DNA from: Serratia marcescens
GTDB taxonomy: Bacteria; Pseudomonadota; Gammaproteobacteria; Enterobacterales; Enterobacteriaceae
Length of the DNA: 64,000 nucleotides
Direction of reading: 5' to 3'
NCBI RefSeq assembly: GCF_001902635.1
Contig: NZ_MJAO01000001.1
Span: forward strand, 354,650-418,649
The number at the start of each line of letters is the position of its first letter. Position 1 is the stretch's first letter. Below are positions 39,930-52,307 of this stretch, piece after piece. The notes beneath the pieces were generated by a model that did no database searches, was not told the DNA's origin, and worked only from the letters and a program-made list of their open reading frames with translations. The position numbers and the translations under genes are program-made.

Positions 39930-41102
39930 TCACTTCAGCACCTTGGCTTCCCCTTCGCCGGCGGCCATCTGCGTCAGCTTGCGCCACAGCCATTCCATCG
40001 GCCCCTGCTCGAAATAACGCAGCCACAGCGCGGAGAATGCCAGATTGGCCAGCCAGACCAGCGGCACGAACGCCAACAGCTGCAGCCGGTCGAACTGCTC
40101 ATAGAGGCCGAAGCGATAAAACAGCGTGGTGCAGATCAGCGTTTGCAGCAGGTAGTTGCTCAGCGCCATGCGCCCCACCAGGGTCAGCCAGTGGGCAATG
40201 CGCATACGCGACAGCGCAGGCCAGAAACCGTAACACAGCGCCAGGTAGCCCATCGCCTGCAGCGGCGCGCCCAGCTCGCGCGGTACCTGCAGCAGGAAGC
40301 CGCTCCAGCGATAGTCCCAGTGCACCTGCCATTGCAGCGCCACCGCCGGCAATTGGATCAGCATCGACAGCGGCAGCAGCCACGCGGCCTGCCGCAGGTA
40401 ATAGCCGGAGGAATAACTGCCGCGCAGCCAGCCACTGCGCATCAGCCCGGCGCCGAACAGCATCAGCCCCGCCAGCTCCCAACCATATTGCGCGCCGATG
40501 GCCAGCAGGCTGGAAGAGAGCAGATCGGCGCGGCTGCGCCAGGCTTCGAAACCGCCCTGCAGCTTCCAGAATTTCTCATACTGCAATTCCGCCACGCCCG
40601 GCTGCCAGAAGCTGCCCGGTTCTCCATGTGAGACAAAACCCAACAGCAGCAGCACCGCCACGCCGATCAGGTACAGCACTACACCGGTTTTCAGCAGCTG
40701 GAAGGTTTCTTTGGCTTCGCGGATCATACGCCAGCACACCAGGCCGATCAGCCCGTAGGCCAGCAGGATATCGCCGTCCCACAGGAAGATGGCGTGCGCA
40801 AGGCCGAACAGCACCAGCCACGACAGCCGCGCGCGGATCCAGCTTTTGCCGCGCCGCAGCAGCATTTGCAGCCCGGCGCCGAACAGCAGCGCGAACATCG
40901 CCAAAAACTTGGCCTGGGCGAAGAGATCGAGCAACGCCCAGGTCCAGGCGTCGCGCGATGACGGCATGCCCAGATAGGCCGGGTTAAGGTAGGCGGCCTT
41001 CGGCAAACCGAAGGCGCTGATGTTCAGCAATAAAATGCCGAGGATGGCGATGCCGCGCACGCAGTCCAGCGTGGCGATACGCGGCAGAGGATGACTGTTC
41101 AT
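39930..41102 (-). CDS. yeiB: DUF418 inner membrane protein YeiB
   Basis: 390 aa with about ten helices, DUF418/DUF1624 family. N-terminal DCVRGIAILGILLLNISAFG is the family hallmark; FALLFGAGLQMLL and SNYLLQTLICTTLFY follow. Position between folE and galS is that of E. coli yeiB. Function unknown; some relatives are acyltransferase-like membrane proteins. Confidence 0.9.
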   Translation of the reverse strand: MNSHPLPRIATLDCVRGIAILGILLLNISAFGLPKAAYLNPAYLGMPSSRDAWTWALLDLFAQAKFLAMFALLFGAGLQMLLRRGKSWIRARLSWLVLFGLAHAIFLWDGDILLAYGLIGLVCWRMIREAKETFQLLKTGVVLYLIGVAVLLLLGFVSHGEPGSFWQPGVAELQYEKFWKLQGGFEAWRSRADLLSSSLLAIGAQYGWELAGLMLFGAGLMRSGWLRGSYSSGYYLRQAAWLLPLSMLIQLPAVALQWQVHWDYRWSGFLLQVPRELGAPLQAMGYLALCYGFWPALSRMRIAHWLTLVGRMALSNYLLQTLICTTLFYRFGLYEQFDRLQLLAFVPLVWLANLAFSALWLRYFEQGPMEWLWRKLTQMAAGEGEAKVLK

Positions 41103-41181
41103 TTTTTATCGCTGTCTTCCGCTCATGAAAAAGGCGCCCGCAGGCGCCTGTTGTCGTATTGCGGGCCGCCCCGCAACGCCA

Positions 41182-41847
41182 TCACCCCTGGTGATGACGC
41201 ACCGCGCGCAGGAACTCCTGGCGGGTATTCTGGCTGGACTTGAACAGGCCGCCCAACGAGGTGGTGGTGGTCGCGCTGGTCGCGTCGCGGATGCCGCGCG
41301 CCTTGACACAATAATGGACCGCATCGATCGATACCGCCACGTTATTGGTGCCGAGCAGGGTCTGCAGCGCGACCAGGATCTGCTGGGTCAGGCGCTCTTG
41401 CACCTGCGGCCGCTGAGAGAAGAACTGCACGATGCGGTTGATCTTCGACAGGCCGATCACCGAGTCTTTCGGGATATAGGCCACGGTGGCCTTGCCGTCG
41501 ATGGTCACGAAATGGTGTTCGCAGGTGCTGGTCAGCGTGATGTCGCGTACCGTCACCATTTCATCCACCTTCATCTTGTTTTCGATGACGGTGATTTTCG
41601 GGAAGTTGGCGTAGTCCAGGCCGGAGAAGATCTCGTCGACATACATTTTGGCGATGCGATGCGGCGTTTCCGCCAGGCTGTCGTCGGACAGATCGAGATT
41701 CAACAGCTGCATGATTTCGGTCATGTGCTCTTTGATGCGGCGCTTGCGCGTTTCGCGATCCAGCACTTCACCGCGCAGCGGCGTCTCCAGACCACGCTCT
41801 TCCAGCGCCGCATGCACCAGCGCGGCTTCTTTACTTAATGATGTCAT
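41182..41847 (-). CDS. folE: GTP cyclohydrolase I FolE
   Basis: First enzyme of tetrahydrofolate synthesis; 221 aa (E. coli 222). Zinc ligands lie in [13 protein letters not shown] (Cys and His) and [11 protein letters not shown] (Cys). Substrate and decamer contacts: [12 protein letters not shown] and [15 protein letters not shown] 41847 has GGAGAAC upstream. The 79-bp gap to yeiB contains a gcgcc-rich hairpin (41130-41150) with limited U-run. Confidence 0.97.
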   Translation of the reverse strand: MTSLSKEAALVHAALEERGLETPLRGEVLDRETRKRRIKEHMTEIMQLLNLDLSDDSLAETPHRIAKMYVDEIFSGLDYANFPKITVIENKMKVDEMVTVRDITLTSTCEHHFVTIDGKATVAYIPKDSVIGLSKINRIVQFFSQRPQVQERLTQQILVALQTLLGTNNVAVSIDAVHYCVKARGIRDATSATTTTSLGGLFKSSQNTRQEFLRAVRHHQG

Positions 41848-42091
41848 GTACTTGTTCTCCTGCGGACGGAATCCGCCGGCGGCCAGGAATGGCGTGCGGC
41901 CGGCGAATTGCTTGCTCTCGTGACGGCAGAGTTTTCGTGATGGATAACGTGAACCCGGTCAAGATTTTGCCCCCACTGTAGATGAGAGCGCGGCGATTAT
42001 CCAGCGATTGTGCTTCATCCGCAGGTGAAATATTCGCATTTAGCACAATCAGGCCGGCTGCGGGATCCCGCGCTTTTTGTATGGATTTTAA

Positions 42092-43249
42092 TCACCTCAT
42101 CGCCGTTTTTTGCGCCAGCCGCCGCGCCGGGGTATTCACCACCAGCATTCCGGCCGCCAACAATGCCGCCACCGCCACGTACAGCGCCGGCTCCAGCCGA
42201 TGGGTCATGGCAGTCGACAACGCCGACAGCATCGGCCCGACCAATTGGCCGATCGCATAGCCGGTGGTCAGCAGCCCGGCCATGTAGCGCGCATGGCGCG
42301 GCGCCAGTTCACGGCCGTGCTGAAGGGCGAGCTGCACCACGCAGAGGAAACCGCCGCCGGTCAGCAACGCACCCAACGCCAAGCCGGCCACGCCCGGTAC
42401 CACTTCGGCGCTCAGCACACCCAGCGCCTGTATCCACAGCGTGATCGCCAGCCGGGACTGGGTAGTCAACCGATGGCGGGTCAGAATGCCAATGACAATC
42501 CCCAGCACCGCCGCGCCACCGAACACCGGCCAGACGAACTGCGCGAACAGGCTGCCGGGAAAACGTGCCGCCGCCATCTGCGACAGGAAGGTCGCCGGCA
42601 GGATGTAGCCGAAGCCGGCCAGACTGTAGCTCCACACCAGGCGCTTGAGCGCCGGCGTCAGCAGCAGCGGCTCGGTGGCTACGTTCGGGCGATGCAGTTC
42701 GCCAACGCGCGGCAGATAGGCGCTAATCGCCCCTACCAGCGCCAGGGCCAACACACCATACACCAGCCAGGCCTGCGCCGCCGTCAGCCCCAGCGTGCTG
42801 ATGCCCACCGCCAGCATACCGCTGAGGAAGATACCGGCGCCCGGCCCGGCGAACACCGCCGCGCTCAGCGCCGGCCGGCCATAATGTGCCAACCGCTCGT
42901 TGGTCCAGGCCGCCACCAGCACCATCGCCCAGCCGCTGGCCCAGCCGATGACGAAGCGCAACGCACCGTGCGTCCACGCATTCTGCCCCAGCGCCGACAG
43001 CAACGTCAGCGCCACCGCGCCCCACACGCCAAGCCACAGGCGCCGTTCGACGTGGCGCGTGCCGCGCATCGCATCGTAAGCGCCGCACAGATAACCCAAA
43101 TAGTTGATCGCCGCCACCAGCCCGGCGCCGGTCAGGCTGAACTGGTGTTCCGCGATCATCAGCGGCACCTGGGGGGTGAAAGCGAAACGGCCGATGCCCA
43201 TCGCGACGATCAGCGCGGCAAAACCGCTCAAGGCAATGCGTAAAGCCAT
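42092..43249 (-). CDS. YbfB/YjiJ-family MFS transporter
   Basis: 385 aa, twelve helices. MFS_4/YbfB marks at the N-terminus: ALIVAMGIGRFAFTPQVPLM and AAINYLGYLCGAYDAMR; GRPALSAAVFAGPGAGIFLSG in the middle. Start ATG 43249 has GGA eight bases upstream; a TTG four codons earlier is less likely. Divergent from a LysR gene with a gap of about 100 bp, so it is the likely target of that regulator. Substrate unknown. Confidence 0.85.
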   Translation of the reverse strand: MALRIALSGFAALIVAMGIGRFAFTPQVPLMIAEHQFSLTGAGLVAAINYLGYLCGAYDAMRGTRHVERRLWLGVWGAVALTLLSALGQNAWTHGALRFVIGWASGWAMVLVAAWTNERLAHYGRPALSAAVFAGPGAGIFLSGMLAVGISTLGLTAAQAWLVYGVLALALVGAISAYLPRVGELHRPNVATEPLLLTPALKRLVWSYSLAGFGYILPATFLSQMAAARFPGSLFAQFVWPVFGGAAVLGIVIGILTRHRLTTQSRLAITLWIQALGVLSAEVVPGVAGLALGALLTGGGFLCVVQLALQHGRELAPRHARYMAGLLTTGYAIGQLVGPMLSALSTAMTHRLEPALYVAVAALLAAGMLVVNTPARRLAQKTAMR

Positions 43250-43354
43250 ACCGGTATCCAAAAAGTTAAAAGAAAGTTGCCAGTATCATGCCGCAGCATT
43301 AAACTCACAAAAACTGAATAATAGTTACCAAGTTACTCACGAAACGAGAATATT

Positions 43355-44275
43355 ATGGATCTGACCCAGCTTCGCATGTTCTGCTGCGTGGCGGAAACCG
43401 GCTCGGTCGCCCGCGCCGCCGAGCAGCTGCACCGCGTGCCGTCGAATCTGACCACCCGGCTGCGCCAGCTCGAGCAGGAGCTGGGCGCCGATCTGTTTAT
43501 CCGTGAAAAGCAGCGCCTGCGCCTGTCGCCGATGGGCCATAACTTTCTGTGCTACGCCAACCGCATCCTGGCGCTGAGCGATGAGGCAATGAGCATCACC
43601 CACGCCGGCGAACCGGCGGGCAGCTTCGCCCTCGGCTCGATGGAGAGCACCGCCGCCACCCGCCTGCCCTCGCTGCTGGCGGCTTACCACCAGCGCTTCT
43701 CTCAGGTTTCGCTGTCGCTGACCACCGGCACCTCCGGTGAAATCGCCGATCGGGTGCGCGCCGGCACGCTGGCGGCGGCGCTGGTCGACGGCCCGGTGCC
43801 CTATGACGAGCTGAACGGCTGCATCGCCTATCCTGAACATATGGTGGTGATCTCCTGTCTCGATCACGCGCCGATCCACAGCGCCAAAGACGCGAATGGC
43901 GAAACGCTGTTCGCCTTTCGCGCCAGCTGCTCCTACCGCCTGCGGCTGGAGGCCTGGTTCAGGCACGAAGGCGCGCGGCCGGGGCAGATCATGGAGATCC
44001 AGTCCTATCATGCCATGCTGGCCTGCGTGGCCAGCGGCGCCGGGCTGGCGATGATCCCGCACTCGGTGCTCAGCCTGCTGCCGGGCCATGAGCGGGTGCG
44101 GGTTCACCCCCTGCCGCCGGAAGTGGCCGACACCGCCACCTGGCTGCTGTGGCGCCGTGACGCGTTCGGGCCGAACGTGCGCGCGCTGAAAGAATTGATT
44201 ATTGAACAGACGGAAACCGCCGCTGTTGATGAAAGCACCCCCGACGGCTTATCAGACGTTGTCGATATCGCCTGA
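43355..44275 (+). CDS. LysR-family transcriptional regulator, PtrR/YneJ-like
   Basis: 306 aa. Winged HTH at residues 1-60 (MDLTQLRMFCCVAETGSVAR, VPSNLTTRLRQLEQELG), then a LysR substrate-binding domain. By eye it resembles E. coli PtrR (YneJ) throughout, e.g. DLFIREKQRLRLSPMGHNFL and AGAGLALIP-type sequence. It diverges from the MFS gene and ends 26 bp before frmA on the same strand, so it could control either neighbour. No frmR gene is present in front of frmA. Confidence 0.88.
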   Translation: MDLTQLRMFCCVAETGSVARAAEQLHRVPSNLTTRLRQLEQELGADLFIREKQRLRLSPMGHNFLCYANRILALSDEAMSITHAGEPAGSFALGSMESTAATRLPSLLAAYHQRFSQVSLSLTTGTSGEIADRVRAGTLAAALVDGPVPYDELNGCIAYPEHMVVISCLDHAPIHSAKDANGETLFAFRASCSYRLRLEAWFRHEGARPGQIMEIQSYHAMLACVASGAGLAMIPHSVLSLLPGHERVRVHPLPPEVADTATWLLWRRDAFGPNVRALKELIIEQTETAAVDESTPDGLSDVVDIA

Positions 44276-44280
44276 TTTAA

Positions 44281-45429
<1,149 letters not shown>

Positions 45430-45443
45430 GCCAGGAGGCAGAG

Positions 45444-46286
45444 ATGACGTTGTCATTGGAACTTCTCGAAGAGCACCGCATGTTCGGCGGCTGGCAACAG
45501 CGCTATCGTCACGCGGCGCAGAGCCTGAATTGCAACATGACATTCAGCATCTACCTGCCGCCGCCGCGCGATGACAACCCGCCGCCGGTGTTGTACTGGC
45601 TGTCGGGGCTGACCTGCAACGACGAGAACTTCACGTTGAAAGCCGGCGCGCAGCGCATCGCCGCCGAGCTGGGCCTGGTGCTGGTAATGCCGGACACCAG
45701 CCCGCGCGGCGACGAAGTGCCGAACGACGAAGGCTACGATCTGGGCCAGGGTGCCGGTTTCTACCTGAACGCCACCCAAGCGCCGTGGGATCGCCATTTC
45801 CGCATGTACGACTACATCAGCGCAGAACTGCCGGCGCTGATCGCACAGCACTTCAGCGTCAGCGATCGTCAGTCTATCTTCGGCCACTCGATGGGCGGCC
45901 ACGGCGCGCTGATGATGGCGTTTCGCAACCCGCAGCGCTTCCGCTCGGTGTCGGCGTTCGCGCCGATCGTCAACCCGTGCCAGGTGCCGTGGGGCCGCAA
46001 GGCGTTCACCGCCTATCTGGGCAGCGACGAAAGCCAGTGGCTGCAGTACGACAGCTGCCATCTGCTGGCCAGCGGCGCGGAGAAAATGCCGGTGCTGATC
46101 GACCAGGGCGACGACGACCAGTTCCTGGCCGACCAGCTACAGCCGGCGCGGTTGGCCGAGCTGGCGCGCCAGCGCGACTGGCCGCTGACGCTGCGCATTC
46201 AGCCGGGGTACGATCACAGCTACTTCACCATCGCCACCTTCGTGGAAGATCACCTGCGCTTCCACGCCGAGCACCTGTTCCGCTGA
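45444..46286 (+). CDS. frmB: S-formylglutathione hydrolase FrmB
   Basis: Esterase-D family serine hydrolase, 280 aa, that releases formate and glutathione, completing formaldehyde detoxification. Catalytic triad: Ser149 in GHSMGG, Asp in the QGDDDQF stretch (about 223-225) and His258 in GYDHSYF. ATG 45444 has AGGAGG upstream; the frame is open farther back but overlaps frmA out of register. Confidence 0.96.
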   Translation: MTLSLELLEEHRMFGGWQQRYRHAAQSLNCNMTFSIYLPPPRDDNPPPVLYWLSGLTCNDENFTLKAGAQRIAAELGLVLVMPDTSPRGDEVPNDEGYDLGQGAGFYLNATQAPWDRHFRMYDYISAELPALIAQHFSVSDRQSIFGHSMGGHGALMMAFRNPQRFRSVSAFAPIVNPCQVPWGRKAFTAYLGSDESQWLQYDSCHLLASGAEKMPVLIDQGDDDQFLADQLQPARLAELARQRDWPLTLRIQPGYDHSYFTIATFVEDHLRFHAEHLFR

Positions 46287-46291
46287 TAAAA

Positions 46292-46323
46292 AAATCCGGG
46301 CGGTTATTAAAGCGCCCGGATTT
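46292..46323. terminator. Bidirectional terminator between frmB and ccdB
   Basis: Stem aaatccgggc/gcccggattt (10 bp) with a run of A before and TTTCTTT after, lying between the convergent ends of frmB and ccdB. Confidence 0.85.
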
Positions 46324-46325
46324 CT

Positions 46326-46634
46326 TTAAAAACCATCAATCAGAAAATCGATGGCAGCTTTAATTTGATTCCTGTGCTCATTGGCATTACCAACGGCCTT
46401 GCCGATCTGTGAAATACGTACAGCAGCCATCTCATGCGTCATAACAAGAAACTTTTCGCCGTTTACCTCAATCTCCGGGCATAAACGTGCAGAAATTTTA
46501 ACCCTGACGTTATCCAAAGCATAAAGAGGGATCATTAACCGGGTCGAGAGGGCATCAATAAGATCGCTTTGAACGTCCAGTAAGTAGGGATAGGCTGATG
46601 CCGGATACGTATTGTCATATACGGTAAACTGCAT
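46326..46634 (-). CDS. ccdB: Type II toxin CcdB
   Basis: Gyrase-poisoning toxin family, 102 aa. Matches F-plasmid CcdB in pattern: MQFTVYDN start, LLDVQSDLIDALSTRLMIPL, MTHEMAAVRISQIG and a C-terminal hydrophobic-Asp-Gly-Phe ending in place of the Trp-Gly-Ile tail that contacts gyrase. TTG 46640 is ignored; ATG 46634 is two bases after the ccdA stop. The pair is AT-richer than frmB and gsiD, consistent with acquisition. Confidence 0.88.
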   Translation of the reverse strand: MQFTVYDNTYPASAYPYLLDVQSDLIDALSTRLMIPLYALDNVRVKISARLCPEIEVNGEKFLVMTHEMAAVRISQIGKAVGNANEHRNQIKAAIDFLIDGF

Positions 46635-46636
46635 AT

Positions 46637-46873
46637 TCAAAATGTCCGATATTCATCAGACAACAAACCATTTTCTTCAGTGATACGATTAAGTTCTTCT
46701 AACGCCGCGCGATTTTGCTCGCGCCACTGTTGAATCTCAATGTCCCTGACACGAACGCTCAATGCGTCTGTCAATACGGATGACACATTGACGCCCAGGG
46801 ATTTTGCGCGCTGGAAAAGATCGCGATCGATGGTTACGTTGACTGTCTTTTTCGTCACATTGTTATTTGCCAT
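46637..46873 (-). CDS. ccdA: Type II antitoxin CcdA
   Basis: 78 aa. N-terminal ribbon-helix-helix (VTKKTVNVTIDRDLFQRAKSLGV) that binds and represses its own promoter, and a C-terminal disordered toxin-binding tail ending GLLSDEYRTF, like WQEENREGM...F in other CcdA proteins. The second ATG (46873) is favoured since AGGA lies seven bases before it; ATG 46879 is possible. Upstream of ccdB, as is usual for antitoxins. Confidence 0.88.
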   Translation of the reverse strand: MANNNVTKKTVNVTIDRDLFQRAKSLGVNVSSVLTDALSVRVRDIEIQQWREQNRAALEELNRITEENGLLSDEYRTF

Positions 46874-46960
46874 ATCCATTCCTCATCCCTGTAATATACA
46901 CGGGTCAAATTTTCACCAATTATACTCGTAAAACAGGGGTATGCCAATTCAGCGATGCCA

Positions 46961-47869
46961 TCACCCCTTCAGTTTCGGATCCAGCGCGTCGCGCAGCCCG
47001 TCGCCCAACAGGTTGAAGGCCAGCACGGTAATAAATATCGCCAGGCTGGGGAAGATCGCCACGTGCGGCGCGATCACCATATCGGCGCGCGCCTCGTTGA
47101 GCATCGCCCCCCACTCCGGCATCGGCGGCTGGGCGCCCAGGCCCAGAAACGACAGGCTGGCGGCGGTGATGATCGAGGTGCCGATGCGCAGGGTGAAATA
47201 GACCACGATCGAAGACAGGGTGCCCGGCAGAATGTGCCGCAGGATGATGGTCCAGTCCGAGGCGCCGATGCTGCGCGCCGATTCGATATAGGTCAGGTGC
47301 TTCAGCACCAGCGTATTGCCGCGCACCAGGCGGGCGAAGGCCGGAATGCTGAAGATCGCCACCGCGACGATCACGTTGGCCATGCCGCTGCCCATGATCG
47401 CCACCACGCCGATCGCCAGCAGAATGCCGGGAAACGCGAACAGCACGTCGCAGACGCGCATGGTGAGGCGATCCCACCAGCCCTCATAGTAGCCGGCCAG
47501 CAGCCCCAGCAGGGTGCCGATCGCCCCGCCCGCCAGCACCGAGAACACCCCGGCCGCCAGCGAAATGCGCGTACCCATCAAGATACGGCTGAAGATATCG
47601 CGCCCGAGGGAATCCACGCCCAGCCAGTGCATTAGCGAAGGCCCTTCGTTCAGCCGGTCGTAATCGAAGTAGTTTTCCGCATCGAACGGTGCCAGATAAG
47701 GCGCCAACAGCGCCGCCGCAATCAGCAGCAGCACCAACAGGCCGGCGACCAGCGCCGCCCGCTGGCGGCGAAAACGCCGCCAAAACTCGCCCCACGGCGT
47801 GCGCACCGCGTTGGGGTCGATAAGCGGCATCGCCTTCAGTGCGGCGTTGCGCCGCCAATGCTTAATCAT
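46961..47869 (-). CDS. gsiD: Glutathione ABC transporter permease GsiD
   Basis: Inner-membrane permease, 302 aa, six helices. DppC-type N-terminal segment ([19 protein letters not shown]) and the EAA loop near [21 protein letters not shown]-terminal [17 protein letters not shown]. Last gene of gsiABCD; it starts 9 bp after gsiC. Imports intact glutathione with GsiABC. Confidence 0.94.
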   Translation of the reverse strand: MIKHWRRNAALKAMPLIDPNAVRTPWGEFWRRFRRQRAALVAGLLVLLLIAAALLAPYLAPFDAENYFDYDRLNEGPSLMHWLGVDSLGRDIFSRILMGTRISLAAGVFSVLAGGAIGTLLGLLAGYYEGWWDRLTMRVCDVLFAFPGILLAIGVVAIMGSGMANVIVAVAIFSIPAFARLVRGNTLVLKHLTYIESARSIGASDWTIILRHILPGTLSSIVVYFTLRIGTSIITAASLSFLGLGAQPPMPEWGAMLNEARADMVIAPHVAIFPSLAIFITVLAFNLLGDGLRDALDPKLKG

Positions 47870-47878
47870 GCCGCATCC

Positions 47879-48799
47879 TCATTGGTAACGAATCGCCGGG
47901 TTGATCGCCGCGTACAGCATATCCACCAGCAGGTTGATCAGAATGAACTCCAGCGAGAACAGCAGCACCTCGGCCTGGATCACCGGGTAATCGCGCATCT
48001 CCACCGAGTCCACCAGCAACCGCCCCAGCCCCGGCCAGTTGAACACCTTCTCCACCACGATCGAACCGCCGAGCAGGAAGCCGAACTGCAGCCCCATCAT
48101 GGTCACCACCGGGAGCATCGCGTTGCGCAGGCCGTGTTTCATCACCACCACGCTTTCCCGCACGCCCTTGGCGCGCGCGGTGCGCATGTAGTCCTCCTGC
48201 AACACCTCGACGAACGAAGCGCGGGTGAAGCGCGCCATCACCGCCGCCACCGCCGCCCCCAGGGTGATCGAAGGCAGAATGTAGTGCCGCCAGCTGTCGG
48301 CGCCCACCGTCGGCAGCCACCCCAGCTCGACCGAGAACACCTGCATCAGCAGCATGCCGAGCGCAAAGGCCGGGAACGAGATCCCCGACACCGCCAGCGT
48401 CATGCCGAGGCGATCCGGCCAGCGGTTGCGCCACACCGCCGACACCACGCCGATCGCCAGGCCGAACGCCACCGCCCACAGCATGCTGGTGACGGTCAGC
48501 CAGAAGGTCGGCATAAAGCGCGAGGCGATCTCTTCGCTCACCGGGCGTTTGGACACCATCGAGATGCCGAAGTCGCCCCGCAGCGCGTTGACGAAGAAGT
48601 GCGCGAACTGCTGCGGCAGCGGCTTATCCAGCCCCAAATCCTTGCGCACCAGCTGCACCACCGCCTCGTCGGCCTCCGGCCCCGCCGCCAGCCGCGCCGG
48701 ATCGCCCGGCAGCAGGTGAACAAACAGGAACACCAGCACCGCCACGATCAGCAGCGTCGGGATCAGGCCCAGCAGCCGTTTCAGAAAATAATTGAGCAT
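47879..48799 (-). CDS. gsiC: Glutathione ABC transporter permease GsiC
   Basis: 306 aa as in E. coli. DppB-type start [20 protein letters not shown] and [23 protein letters not shown] loop at [20 protein letters not shown], and [18 protein letters not shown] near the end. Second permease of the Gsi glutathione importer; 52 bp after gsiB. Confidence 0.95.
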   Translation of the reverse strand: MLNYFLKRLLGLIPTLLIVAVLVFLFVHLLPGDPARLAAGPEADEAVVQLVRKDLGLDKPLPQQFAHFFVNALRGDFGISMVSKRPVSEEIASRFMPTFWLTVTSMLWAVAFGLAIGVVSAVWRNRWPDRLGMTLAVSGISFPAFALGMLLMQVFSVELGWLPTVGADSWRHYILPSITLGAAVAAVMARFTRASFVEVLQEDYMRTARAKGVRESVVVMKHGLRNAMLPVVTMMGLQFGFLLGGSIVVEKVFNWPGLGRLLVDSVEMRDYPVIQAEVLLFSLEFILINLLVDMLYAAINPAIRYQ

Positions 48800-48851
48800 C
48801 TCATTCCTTCCCCCGCCCGCCGCCGCTTGGCCACAGGCGGGGATGGGCGCC

Positions 48852-50387
48852 TTATTTCAGATCGGCGTTATCAAAGTTGAACGAGGTATCCGGCATCACG
48901 TAGAAGCCGCTCAGCTGTTTGCTGTTGGCCGACAGCAAGCGTTCGGTCGCCAGGAAGATCCAGGGCGCGTCAGCCCAGATGCGATCCTGCGCGTCCTGAT
49001 ACAGTTTCTGCTTCTCGGCGCGATCGGTGGTCGCCAGCGCGTCGGTCAGATCCCTGTCCACCTGCGGGTTGCTGTAGAACGCGGTGTTGAACTGCTTCGG
49101 CGGCGCCGCCTGGGTAGAGAACAGCGGCGACAGCGCCCAGTCCGCTTCCCCGGTCGAGGCCGACCAGCCGGTGTAGAACATCCGCACGCCGGTGTCTTTC
49201 ACCCCGACGCTCTCCACCTGCGCCGCACGCTGCCCGGCATCCATCGCCGTCACCGTCACTTTTACCCCCACCTGCGCCAGCTGCTGCTGGGTGAACTGCA
49301 GCACCTTCTGCGCGGTGCTGTGGTTGTGGGAAGACCACAGCGTGGTGGTGAAACCGTTCGGGTAGCCGGCCTCTTTGAGCAGCTCGCGCGCCTTGGCCGG
49401 ATCGTATGGCCACGGCTTATAGCGGGCGGCGAAGTCGATCGCCGGCGGCACCGGCCCTTCCGCCGGCACCGCGTAGCCGGCGAACGCCACCTTGATCAGC
49501 GCGTCCTTGTTGATGGCGTAGTTCAGCGCCTGGCGCACCTTCGGGTTATCGAACGGCTTTTGGGTGACGTTCATGCTGATGTAACGCTGCAGGATCGACG
49601 GTGCTGCCACCACGTCCAGCTTGGCGTTGCCTTCCAGCACCTTGGCCTGCTCGTAAGGGATCGGGAAGGCGAAGGTCGCCTCGCCGGTCTGCAGCATCGC
49701 CGCCCGGGTGTTGTTATCCACCACCGGGCGCCAGGTGATGCTATCGAGCTTCGGCAGCCCCGGCTGCCAGTAGCCGTCGAACTTCTTCACCTTGACGAAA
49801 TCGGTCTGATTCCAGGTGACGAACTGGTATGGGCCGGTGCCGACCGGGTGGAAACCGATCTCCTTGCCGTATTGCTTCAGCGCCGCCGGGGAGATGATCG
49901 CCGCCGCCGGGTGCGCCAGGTTGTTGACGAACGCCGAGAACGGCGCCTTCAGCACGATCTTCACCGTATTGGCGTCCACCGCCTCGGTTTTGTCGATCAT
50001 CTTGAACAGGTTATAACGCTTGAGGTGGCTGTCCGGGTTGCTGGCGCGATCGAGGTTTACCTTCACCGCGTCGGCGTTGAACGCCGTGCCGTCGTGGAAT
50101 TTAATCCCCTGGCGCAGTTTGACGGTGTAGGTCAGGCCGTCTTTGCTGACCTCATAGCTGTCCGCCAGCACGTTCACCAGCTTCATGTCCTTGTCGAAGC
50201 CGAACAGCCCCTGATAGAAAGACTTGGCCACCGCCTGCGACAGCGTGTCGTTGGCGTCGTAAGGATCGAGGGTGGTGAAGTTGGACGCCACGGCGATCAC
50301 CGCGTCCTTCGCCGCCCAGACCGGGCCGGTTCCCGCCGCCAGCAGTACGGCGGCCAACAGCGCATTGCGTTTGAATGTGTGCTTCAT
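48852..50387 (-). CDS. gsiB: Glutathione-binding periplasmic protein GsiB
   Basis: 511 aa, SBP family 5. Signal peptide [21 protein letters not shown] with cleavage near AWAAKD. SBP5 marks: [55 protein letters not shown] and the C-terminal [19 protein letters not shown], which closely matches E. coli GsiB. 23 bp after gsiA. Confidence 0.96.
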   Translation of the reverse strand: MKHTFKRNALLAAVLLAAGTGPVWAAKDAVIAVASNFTTLDPYDANDTLSQAVAKSFYQGLFGFDKDMKLVNVLADSYEVSKDGLTYTVKLRQGIKFHDGTAFNADAVKVNLDRASNPDSHLKRYNLFKMIDKTEAVDANTVKIVLKAPFSAFVNNLAHPAAAIISPAALKQYGKEIGFHPVGTGPYQFVTWNQTDFVKVKKFDGYWQPGLPKLDSITWRPVVDNNTRAAMLQTGEATFAFPIPYEQAKVLEGNAKLDVVAAPSILQRYISMNVTQKPFDNPKVRQALNYAINKDALIKVAFAGYAVPAEGPVPPAIDFAARYKPWPYDPAKARELLKEAGYPNGFTTTLWSSHNHSTAQKVLQFTQQQLAQVGVKVTVTAMDAGQRAAQVESVGVKDTGVRMFYTGWSASTGEADWALSPLFSTQAAPPKQFNTAFYSNPQVDRDLTDALATTDRAEKQKLYQDAQDRIWADAPWIFLATERLLSANSKQLSGFYVMPDTSFNFDNADLK

Positions 50388-50410
50388 GTCGCTTGTCTCT
50401 CCTGAGGTCT

Positions 50411-52288
50411 TTAAAAAGCACCGGCGATCGGGTGGCGGGCAACAAAGTGCCCGGCGCCAACCTGCACCAACGGTGCGGTAACGGGTTCATCGCCCAGCGC
50501 GCGCACCGGGCTGGGGATCTCATCGACCGGCAGCGGCTGCCGTTTGTGGGCGTGAGCGGGATCGGCCACCGGCACCGCCGCCATCAGCTTGCGGGTGTAG
50601 GGGTGCTGCGGGTTGTCGAACACCGCCTGCCGCGGGCCGATCTCGACAATTTGCCCGAGGTACATCACCGCCACCCGGTGGCTGATGCGCTCCACCACCG
50701 CCATGTCGTGTGAAATAAAAAGAAAAGCGATGCCGAACTCGCGCTGCAGATCGAGCAACAGATTGACGATCTGCGCCTGAATTGATACGTCCAGCGCCGA
50801 CACCGCCTCGTCGGCGATCACCACTTTCGGGTTCAGCGCCAGCGCGCGCGCAATGCAGATGCGCTGGCGCTGGCCGCCGGAAAACTCGTGCGGGTAGCGG
50901 CGCGCATGCTCCGGCAACAGGCCGACGCGTTCCAATAGCCAGGCCACCCGTTGCTCCGCCTCCCGGCCACGCATCACGTTGTGCACCAGCAGCGGCTCCA
51001 TGATGGAAAAACCGACCGTCAGACGCGGATCGAGCGAGGCGTAGGGATCTTGAAAGATGAACTGAATATCGCGCCGCAGGTGCTGCAGCGCCGGCCCCTT
51101 CAATTGGTCTATCCGCCGCCCGGCGAAGGTGATGGTACCGCTCTGGCTGTCCACCAGCTTCAGCAACGAGCGCCCGGTGGTGGACTTGCCGCAGCCGGAC
51201 TCGCCCACCAGCCCCAGCGTCTCGCCGGGGTAAAGATCGAAACTGACGTTTTCCACCGCGTGCACCCGGCGGGTGACCCGATTGAACAGCCCGCCACGCA
51301 GATCAAAACGCGTGACCAGATGCGCCACCCGCAGGATCGGCGCGGCGCCTGGCGGCACGGTATCCTGCGGCGCTTCATCGCCCTCGCCGTCCGGCAGCGG
51401 AAACTTCGCCGGCAGCGGCCGATCGGCCATCGCCCCCAGCTTCGGCACCGCCGCCAGCAGCGCCCGGGTATAGGCCTGCTGCGGCGCGGCGAACAGCTCG
51501 CACACCCGATTTTGTTCCACCTGCTCACCGCGGCGCATCACCAGCACCCGATCGGCAATCTCCGCCACCACGCCCATGTCGTGAGTAATGAAGATCACAC
51601 CCATCTGCATCTCCTGCTGCAGCACGCGGATCAGCTGCAGGATCTGCGCCTGAATGGTGACGTCGAGCGCGGTGGTGGGTTCATCGGCAATCAGCAACGC
51701 CGGCTTGCAGGAGAGCGCCATGGCGATCATCACCCGCTGGCGCATGCCGCCGGAAAGCTGGTGCGGATAGCGCCCCAACACCTCTTTGGCCTCCGGAATA
51801 CGCACCAGATCGAGCATGTGCAGTGCCTCCTGACGCGCACTGCGGTGGTCCATGCCCTGATGCAGGCGCAGCGATTCGGCGATCTGTTCGCCGACCGGAA
51901 ATACCGGGTTGAGCGAAGTCATCGGCTCCTGGAAGATCATCGCCATGTCGGCGCCACGCACCGTGCGCAGCGTGCCCTGTGAAGCCTGCACCAGATCGAG
52001 CAGCGCGCCATCGCGCCGGCGCAGCGTCATGGCGCCGCCGACGATGCGCCCGCCGCCCTGCTCCACCAGCCGCATCAGCCCCAGCGAGGTCACCGATTTG
52101 CCGGAGCCGGACTCACCGACGATCGCCAGCGTTTCGCCGCGATCAAGCTCGAACGACAGGTTGCGCACCGCTTCCACGGCACCGCCCGGTTGAGGAAAGC
52201 TGATGCTCAGATCGCGCACCGCCAGCACCCGCTGCGGCGGCAATGACAGCCCGCCGCTGGCGGCGGGCCGAAGTGAAACGTCGGTCAT
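50411..52288 (-). CDS. gsiA: Glutathione ABC transporter ATP-binding protein GsiA
   Basis: 625 aa with two complete ABC domains. Domain 1: Walker [11 protein letters not shown], signature [16 protein letters not shown], Walker [13 protein letters not shown]. Domain 2: Walker [11 protein letters not shown], signature [16 protein letters not shown], Walker [16 protein letters not shown] 52288 (MTDVSLRP) has AGGAGG upstream and sits 19 bp after iaaA; an open extension of 21 codons overlapping iaaA is rejected. Confidence 0.96.
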   Translation of the reverse strand: MTDVSLRPAASGGLSLPPQRVLAVRDLSISFPQPGGAVEAVRNLSFELDRGETLAIVGESGSGKSVTSLGLMRLVEQGGGRIVGGAMTLRRRDGALLDLVQASQGTLRTVRGADMAMIFQEPMTSLNPVFPVGEQIAESLRLHQGMDHRSARQEALHMLDLVRIPEAKEVLGRYPHQLSGGMRQRVMIAMALSCKPALLIADEPTTALDVTIQAQILQLIRVLQQEMQMGVIFITHDMGVVAEIADRVLVMRRGEQVEQNRVCELFAAPQQAYTRALLAAVPKLGAMADRPLPAKFPLPDGEGDEAPQDTVPPGAAPILRVAHLVTRFDLRGGLFNRVTRRVHAVENVSFDLYPGETLGLVGESGCGKSTTGRSLLKLVDSQSGTITFAGRRIDQLKGPALQHLRRDIQFIFQDPYASLDPRLTVGFSIMEPLLVHNVMRGREAEQRVAWLLERVGLLPEHARRYPHEFSGGQRQRICIARALALNPKVVIADEAVSALDVSIQAQIVNLLLDLQREFGIAFLFISHDMAVVERISHRVAVMYLGQIVEIGPRQAVFDNPQHPYTRKLMAAVPVADPAHAHKRQPLPVDEIPSPVRALGDEPVTAPLVQVGAGHFVARHPIAGAF

Positions 52289-52307
52289 GCACCCTCCTGG
52301 TGAACGC

